A stretch of 64,000 nucleotides of DNA from positions 72,708,385 through 72,772,384 of the forward strand of contig CM044315.1 in the NCBI GenBank assembly GCA_024291935.2, written 5' to 3'. Positions 53,101 to 62,100 of this stretch are shown here, piece by piece. The notes under the pieces are model-generated. The model did no database searches. It worked only from the letters and a program-made list of their open reading frames with translations, and was not told the DNA's origin. The position numbers were made by a program, and so were the translations under genes. This stretch comes from Okapia johnstoni (taxonomy: Eukaryota > Chordata > Mammalia > Artiodactyla > Giraffidae). Position 1 is the stretch's first letter. Each line of letters begins with the position of its first letter.

Positions 53101-56100
53101 TTTTTTGGTCTCGCTGCACAGCTCGCAGGATCTTAGTTTCCCAACCAGGGACTGAACCTAGGGCCACAGCAGTAAAAGCCCCAAGTCCTAACCACTGGGC
53201 CAGCAGGAAACTCTCTTCTGTATTCTTTCTATTCTGTAATTGATCATTTATCATACAGGAGAAACAGAGATTATGCTGCTATATGGAACAATTATATGAA
53301 TTAATATTGTGTGAAATCATAAAACAAAACCCATTTGCTAAGCATTTTAGAGCATGACACAGTTTTCCAATTAACAATGAAGACAAGAATGGAATCCAGG
53401 TGTTTTAATGTCTACTGTAACAATACAGAAATAAACTGCAATATTTTAATACCTTCCTAAATTCAATATAATTATTTTATATTCTTCTTAATGACAATAT
53501 ACCAAGATAAATGTAACAATATCTGTAATGCTACTCATCAAGAGCTGAATATATGCCCTAAGCTTTGCTGAATAATTTCCCACAATTTTCTATTAACTTC
53601 TATATTCAAGTGCATTTTTATCACAGCCCATTCTTCTGTAAAATGATTTCCCTTTTCCTATTGCTAATTCTCCACCTGTGCTCTGCTGTGATCCCATTCT
53701 ATTCACATACATTAGAATTTTGATGCATAAATTATATCCACTTTCTTATCTCCTTCTCCAAATAGTCATTTTATCTTTTAGCAGGGGGCAAAATGTGGGG
53801 GGTATGCTCACCGGGCAGCATGCAGGATTAGCACAAGGGATCTTAGTTCCTCCACCAGGGACAGAACCCAAGACCCCTGCAGCAGAAACACAGAGGTGTC
53901 TTAACCACCAGAGAAGGCCCAAATGGTTGCTATTTATATTACAATTTTCCTGACTCCTCCTTCCATTCTTGGAAAAATTAAGCTCCCATTTCTTACTGTT
54001 CCTAAAGCATTTTGTTCATACTGCTATTATAAATGAGGAGACACGCTAGGAGAAGCAGTTATGACGGAAGGAAAGAGTCCTAGCTTTTCTTCCAAAGGTG
54101 GCTCTGCCATTTTCAAGCCGTGTGACCTTGGATATATTCGTTGACCTCTCTGAGCCTTTAATTCTTGATCTGTCAAGTAGGAAAAAATTAACCACCCATT
54201 CTACAAGATGGTGATAGGGATTAAATGAGAATGAATATAAACACACATAACTGGCTCTTAAAATACTGTTTTATAAATTGTATGGGATGGTCCATTTTTC
54301 TACTCAGATCAGCAGTTCACTATTTTTTTTTTCTTTAGGATTTTTGCAAAACTACAGGAAATCCAGATACTCCTCACTCACTAAAATCAATCCTTCTGAT
54401 TATAAACTCTAAGAGGTCATACATTCTATCTCCAAATCTCCAGCACTTAGCCCAGAAACTTTCATACAGCAGGTGCTTAATATATGCTTGTTACAGTAAG
54501 GAGAACTTATTGCCTATAGATATTAAGTTAAAAAAGTATTGGAAATTACTGGATAGTAGATATATTAGAATGGTACAAATTAATTTTTTTTCAACAGTAA
54601 ACACTATTTTACAAAATCACACTGCTTGGGATATTTTTCCAGCTATCTTCCAAGTATCACTTGATTATTTTACTGTCTAGAAAAACTATACCCACACTTA
54701 TAAGCTCCTTTCTTCTGAGACGCTCAAGGATTTTTACTGACATTATCTCAACAATCCTCAGAATATCCCTGAGGAAAATGGAGATGGAAAGAAAAAAAGA
54801 TGGAATGTGAATCCATACTCCATATGAATGATAAATTTATAAATTCTACAAATTCCACTCAGCAAAAGTTCCATGTAATTTTTCAGCTTATGTGCATTTT
54901 TATGCCACCATTTTCTTTCTGAATCCACTTAATTACCTACTTAGCCATTACATCTGAATATGCTGGCCTGGAACAAAAGCATTTTTATTATTTGCTTAAG
55001 AAAGCAAAATTTTCACAAAGTGTTACATACACACAGTAAGCAAAACATAGAACAAAAACAAAAAAAATGATGCCTCTAATCCCCTACCAGAAAAGTAACC
55101 GTTCAGGCTACTGACCACAGGATTACTTCAGATTGCAAAGTATTTAGGAAACAGACACATTATTTTCTTCAAATTTTAATAATCAGAGACTAACAGACCA
55201 GTCACAGTTTTAACAACTTTCTGCTCCCCATTATTTGGTTCGTTTGTTCCATGACTTTATAGTAGCCCTTGTTGAATGTCCACCCAAGAACCATTCTTCC
55301 CCTTTTCCTTTGCCATTGTACTAGACATTCTGGAACTTTCTGTACGCATATCTTTGTCTTTTCCCCCCCATATAACTATGACTCAAAAAAGAGTTGAAGG
55401 CTATGGATCCTTGTGACGTTATAAGGACAACTGATACTCCTTAGTTCTCTCAAAATTCTGTTAGCTAGTAACATCAATATACTAGGTTTTTTTAAGCGAG
55501 AACTATAAAAAGGAGGAAATAGGATTTTGTATTTTTTAATATTCTTTTCATTATCTGAGCTTTCTGGAACTAATGCTACCATATTTGCTCAGCCCCAGGG
55601 GATGAATCACGATTGATCTTTGCCAATCCTGGCAATTCCGTTCCCTGTTGTCAGTCATTGGTCTAAATTGACGTGTGGTCTAGAAGTGGCCAATAAATTG
55701 AAAGAAGTTGTTGGGGGTTCTTTCCTCCCTGATGAGAGGCCGGCAAGAGAAATAGGCTCTTTTGCCACTGACCAGTCTCTCTGTACTTAGGAAGTCATCA
55801 GGTTGGACTTGATGCTTAAAGCTGTGCCACATTATACTGAGACCATGAAGGGAAGACCAAGAGAACTTCAGTAACCCTGACTCTACACCCAGACACAGCA
55901 GAGTCTCTATTTTCAGGCTTCTTGTTATGTGAAATAAATGTTATTTTTGTTTGAGTCACTGAGAGCCAGATAGTCTGTCCCTTGAAGTTGATGGCAATCT
56001 AATTAATTCAGACAAACCAGTAAATCAGGCAAGAAGAGAAACAGAGGTCATTTACTGAGCACTTACTATTACATGTAATTTCATTTAATCTTCAGAGCAG

Positions 56101-59100
56101 CCCAATCAAAGTTATCTTTTGGTTTCTTTTCTTATGACAAACTTGGCACATGGCACTAGTGGTAAAGAACCTGCCTGCCAATACAGGAGATGTAAGAGAC
56201 ATGGGTTTAATTCCTGGGTTGGGAAGATCCCCTGGAGAAGGAAATGGCAACGCACTCCAGTATTCTTACCTGGAGAATCCCATGGATACAGGAGACTGGC
56301 AGGCTACAGTCCACAGGGTCACACAGAGTCAGACACAAATGAAGCAACTTAGCATGCACGCAAAGCTTAATAAAGTTATATAGTTAATAGTAATAAAGCT
56401 GAAGTTCAAATCCAGACCTGACACCAAACCTTACACTCCTTTAAAAAATACAAAATCCTATTTCCTCCTTGTTTATGGTTCTTGCTTAAAAACACACTAG
56501 TATATTTATGTGTCACTAGCTAACAGAATTTTAGGAGAACTAAGGAATATCAATTATCCTTATTACGTTGTCACAAGGATCAACAGCTTTCAAGTCTTTT
56601 GAGTCAGTTATATGGGGGGAAAAGACAAAAATATGTGTACAGAAAGTTCCAGAATGTCTAGTACAACGGCAAAAATTCTATAGTAAAAACTGAGATAGAT
56701 TCTAAGCATAATATTCAATTTACTCAAGAATTAAAAAATGAAAATGTCAGTTATAAACATTTCTTAAATTTCTTAAAATCTTATTCAAAAGGATAACTTC
56801 CTTGTTTCAAGCTATTCCATTAAGCACATATCAGTAGAGAAATTAAAGTTACCACTTCTTCAGTTCTCATCTCTTCATGAAAATTGATTCGGCTTAAATC
56901 TTCACAAAACAAGAAAATTATATAAACACTAAGAATCAGCGAGGCCATTTTTCATTTGGAAATTTACTAGAACTGTACATTCAAAAGCTATTTGTAATCT
57001 CATCTCAGCCTTAAGCATGCATCCTTATATTACCTTTATTAATTTTTAATTGAGCATTGTAAAATGCACATGCCAGATTCCTGACACACACAACTTACCT
57101 TCCCACATGCTCTGCAATGATGCCTCCTTTTGGTGAATGTAAACCTGGCTTCACATTTCATGCAGTTTGGAGCCTGAGAATCTGGTACCCACACTGGAGC
57201 CACTTCACCCAGAGTGGTAAATGGCTTTCTAGCAGAAATTCCAAACTGACCAGCTCTGAGATCATTATCTGGGCTTTCTGGAGCTAATGCAAGGCACGGT
57301 CTACTGGATATCCCAGATTCATAACTTTCTAAATGGTCCCCATTTGTATCAGCAATAGAGATGTTTCCCAAAGAGGCATTGCATACATTGGCTGCTGAGT
57401 TTTCCCCTAATTTTGCTTTCCCAAGAACATCATTTTTGTTTTTAGTGGTATTTCCACTGTTCGCAGGAAGGTCATTTTGTAAATGGTCTGATAATGGCTT
57501 TGGAATTTGAAGTTTAAGATTAGAAGGTTGCTTGGGTCTTGCACCACCAAAAGGAACACTGATAGATTGCAGGTTTGCTACTATCTTGGGTGAAGATTGC
57601 CCAAGCACTGATGGAACTTGGCTACAGAAATTGTGTAAATAGTTCTTCTTCATTAGGTCACCAGTGCTGTTTAAAAGTAGTCCACTCCCTTCTGTGGCTT
57701 CATTTCCTCTCTGTTCATAAATATTTGAGTAGCATTCTGACTTGCTCTCCTCTATTTCCTTTTCTTCTGTTACTGAATCTTCTTTGGAGGGTAAAGTCTT
57801 TGGAACAAAACAAACAACTGGGCTCTGCATTCCATAGGAATCACAACAATTAGATAATGAATTTGCTGCTGGTGTATCCATAACAGTGGAGAAATCATAT
57901 CCTTCACTTTCATTCATGCAAGTTCCTTTTAAATCTAGACCTGCTCCTGCAATTCTATCACACTCTCCACTATCATCACAGGTGTCTTCCGGCTGATTCA
58001 TCTGCAGGAACTTCTCATTTTCTTTTTTTACTTGGCTGTCATCCATCTTGTTTGGTTTAGTCAATTTCCAGTTAGTCATCTCCTGAGATTCAGAGAAATG
58101 CTCTGTCATATTAAGAAGTTCTTTAGTGCTAAGAATTTCTTCATGTTTACAACCTTCCTTGTCATCAGCTCTAACCTCACTGGGCACAAGACAATCTGAA
58201 ACCTGTTCAGAGTTATCATCCCTGCCAGACCCATTAGGCATGTCAGTTTTGAGAAGTAAAGGTAAAGCAGACTGGGTGGATTCTTCAGTTGTCCTCTCCT
58301 CTGCTGGCTCTTTTTTCATCAAAATCTCCTCACTCAAGTGAGAAAAGGAGTTTGGACTCCCCAGGTCTGTCCTAGGAGAGCTGGTTTTGCCAGTGAGAAC
58401 CTCATCTGGGGTAGAGTCCTCTTGCTTTACAGCAGGACCTTCCTCTGTTCGCTGGGATGAGACTACTGAATCTAGTGTCAAGCTTGTAATCACAGACATG
58501 GAGGGGTCTCTATCTATATTTTCATCATCCTGTAACTGTGAAGGGGAACAAACACTGGCTAGATTATCAGAATTAGTACATATATACTTATCAGAATCCC
58601 CCTCTGCATTTGGTCTATTCAATGGATCCATTTGTTTCTCTGAGTTCATATCTTTTTCAGTGGACCCATTTATACTAAAACTAAACTGATCAGTTTGTCT
58701 ATTTTCATTATCCAGTGAACAGCTAAAAGCATTCTTGAAGGACTGACTATTATAATTATTACAATCCTGCAAATCGCTTTGTAATGTCCTTTTATCACAG
58801 TTATGCATGACAGCTACAACAAGAACGTTCTTCTCATCTGGCAGACAAGCTAGGTTTCCACATTTCTTCTCTCCCACTTCGACAGTACTGCATTGATCAT
58901 CTCTATTACAGTTCCTCTTAACTAACTGGTCTTCTGTAACTGCATTTTCATCAATCCACATTGTGTTGATCTCTGGATTCAGACTACAGTCTTGTCCATT
59001 AGCACAGTGGTCCTCTCCCTCTGTGTTAGGAGGAGCTGAATGAGTCAGAGAGAAGACTTTCAGTTGTGGCTGTGACTCAGAAACTGTAGGTTCATTCACA

Positions 59101-62100
59101 CTGGTCAATGTAGAGTTAAATGACAGCTGACGAGAAGGGGGATCTAGAATCTTATTCCACTTTGTATCCAATAAAATAGGAGAAACAGTTTCATCTGAAA
59201 AAATAAATAATTACAGTAAGTTTGTTGGTAACACTAATAAGGCTAGGACTAAGTTATTGAAATACACTTGCAAATATTCTCTGAAAGTAAAATCTACCTA
59301 GGATATGTGAAAACAGAATATTCCTAGGATATGAAGTTTCTGATTTTTAGCTAAGGATAACAGAAAACATTTAAGACAGTTCCCTGAATTATATATCACC
59401 AAATGGTAATATCTCAGAAGATTTCAAACAACGAAAGAATTCTACCTCAATCTAGTTAACGTAATTAAAGCGATTGGCAGGCTGTCCTATGAGCTGGGCA
59501 AGGGAGTGCAGTAATCGTGTAGGCCTTGGATTGGCTAAGCACAGTATGGGGTAGGGGCTAATCTAAAGTGAAAAACAAATCAGAACAGTGATGAGGATAT
59601 AGTAATTGAGTGGAAAGGAAACAAAGGAATTTTCTGTGGAGACAGAAAGTTCTATAATCTACATCATGACTACGATATGGGTTATACAGATATATCTCTT
59701 GGTCAAAACTGTACATTTAAGATGTATACATTTAATGTATAAATTTTAGCTTTAAAAATCTGTAAAAAAAAAAAATAACAATGAAGCAGGGAGTGAGGAA
59801 TAAATGAAGAAATATAAATGAAAAATGGCAGCATGTCAATCACTACTGAAGTTGTATAATGAGTATATAGGAATTTATTATACTATTCTATTTACTTTTG
59901 TAAATATTTGAAATTTGTCTGCAACAAGTTTAAAAGTTTCCTACAGTATGTGAAACTCTGCTTACAACCATGTTACAATACCTTATTTCTTAGGTTCATA
60001 ATTATACTGAGGAAATTTGGCAGAAATTATGCATTTGCCATATAAATCAACGTTTTTATACTCTATCAATAATCAAAATTTCATTTAATGTTTATTTTTT
60101 AATAGATCATAACTATGATAGCTACTTTCCCAAGTTACAGTGCTATGTGTACGTCTAATTAGAGAAGTAAGAAACAAAGCACTTTGCAATTATTGCCTTT
60201 CCTGCTTTCTTCCTAGAGTAAATCTGATAATCACAGCCCTGAAATTACATAGATACGATTTGCTCTCAGGGAAGCCCTTCCTCTCAGTAGCAACATTAAC
60301 CTTTAAGGTTTCCTTAGCACTTTGTTCATATCTCTATCAAAGCATTTATTACACTGAAATGCAATGATTTACCTGACATTTTCAGGCAGAAACCATTTCT
60401 TCCCATCAGTGTTAGTCCTAGCTTTGCAGAGCACTTGATATGTAATAGGTACACAATAAAAACATGCTGATAAATATGCAGTAGGTACACAATAAAAACA
60501 TGCTAAGTGATACCACAGTAAAAGCATCGAGGTTGAGGAATATATGATTAAATGATAGCTCTGGCCTCCAAAAAGTACATAATCTATAAGAAATAGATAA
60601 AGCAAACATGAATATCTAACTAGCAGTATATGATAGATCAAGTATTTGAAAACTACTATGTAGCAGTAGAAAATAAATTGAGAGTACAAAGATATTTTAC
60701 AGGCTGATGCAGCAAACTTGAATTCATGGAAGCAGGAGGACGTGTGCTGGGCTTTGAAGACAATTTTACATAAACTTGGAAACAGGACATATATAAAAGA
60801 GAAAAAAGAAAAAGTATAGTCCCAAGCACAAGAATCTGAAAGAGCAATTAAGTAAATCAGTTTGAGGTGAAAAAAGAATTAGTGTAAGAATGTAGTGAAA
60901 AGAAGCTAGAAAGGTCAGACTGCAAAAGCCATAAAAAAAATTCAGATTGCATGGAGAATGGGATTAATATGCTCTGACTGCTAAATGTTAAATCCTGAGT
61001 TCTCCAAATTTGGGCTAGCAGAGACTTGAGATTTGGTAACATGTACTTCCTTTAAGAGATTAAGAGGTGGCAAGAATACACAGAAGAACTATACAAAAAA
61101 GATCATAATGATCGCAATAATCATGATGGTGCGGTCACTCATCTAGAGCCCGACACCCTGGAGTGTGAAGTCAAATGGGTTTTAGGAAGTATAACTATGA
61201 GCAAAGCTAATGAGGTGATGGAATTCAACAGCGCTATTTAAAATCCTAAAAGATGATGCTATGAAAGTGCTGCACTCAATATGTCAGCAAATTTGGAAAA
61301 CTCAGCATGGCCACAGGACTGGAAAAGGTCAGTTTTCATTCCAATCCCAAAGAACAGCAATGCCAAAGAATGTTCAAACTACCGTACAATTGCACTCATT
61401 TCACATACTAGAAATAGAAAGGTAATGCTCAAAATCCTTCAAGGTAAGCTTCAGCAGTATGTGAATCAAGAAATTCCAGATGTACAACTGTATTTAGAAA
61501 AAGCAGACAAACCAGAGTTCGAAATTGCCAACATCCACTGGATCACAGAGAAAGCAAGGGAATTACAAAGAAACATCTACTTCTGCTTCATTGACTACAC
61601 TAAAGTCTTTGACTGTGTGGATTACAACAAACTGTAGAAAATTCCTAAAGAGATGGGAATACCAGACCACCTTACCTGCCTCCTGAGATACCTAGATGCG
61701 GGTCAAGAAGCAGCAGTTAATTCAGATACAGAACAATGGACTGGTTCAAAATCGGGAGAGGAGTACGTCAAGTCTGTATATTGTCACCCTGCTTATTTAA
61801 CGTCTATGCAGAACACATCATGCAAAATGCCGGGCTGAATGAATCACAAGCTGAAATTAAGATTCCCAGGAGAAGTATCAATAACCTCAGATATGCAGAT
61901 GATATCACTCTAATGACAAGAAAGTGAAGAGGAACTAAAGAGTCTCTCTATAAGGGTGAAAGAGGAGAGTGAAAAAGCTGGCTTAAAACTCAACATTCAA
62001 AAAACTAAGATCATGGCATCCAGTCCCATCATTTTATGGCAAATAGATGGGGAAAAAATAGAAACAGGGGCAGATTTTATTTTCTTGGGTTCTAAAATCA

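Larger units (their letters stand above)
35133..57098 (-). other. ZFYVE9 intron splitting the FYVE finger (22 kb)
   Basis: The largest intron in the window, 21,966 bp. It holds several Bov-tA SINEs, four BovB pieces, a long L1 block (45.2-50.9 kb), an L2 block (43.5-44.5 kb), CHR SINEs, MIR-like pieces (about 41715-41880, 42005-42130, 54085-54260) and a possible LTR relic (55590-56020). Stretches with nothing I can name are about 38370-39175, 41120-41700, 42570-43320, 50930-53090, 53220-53790, 54500-55580 and 56360-57095. A run of about 27 A residues starts near 43330. Confidence 0.6.

Noticed and set aside
57039..57098. Coding sequence continuing past the large ZFYVE9 exon.
   Set aside because: A GTAAGT donor ends the exon at 57099, and the continued frame lacks FYVE ligands, while the true continuation is at 35033-35132.
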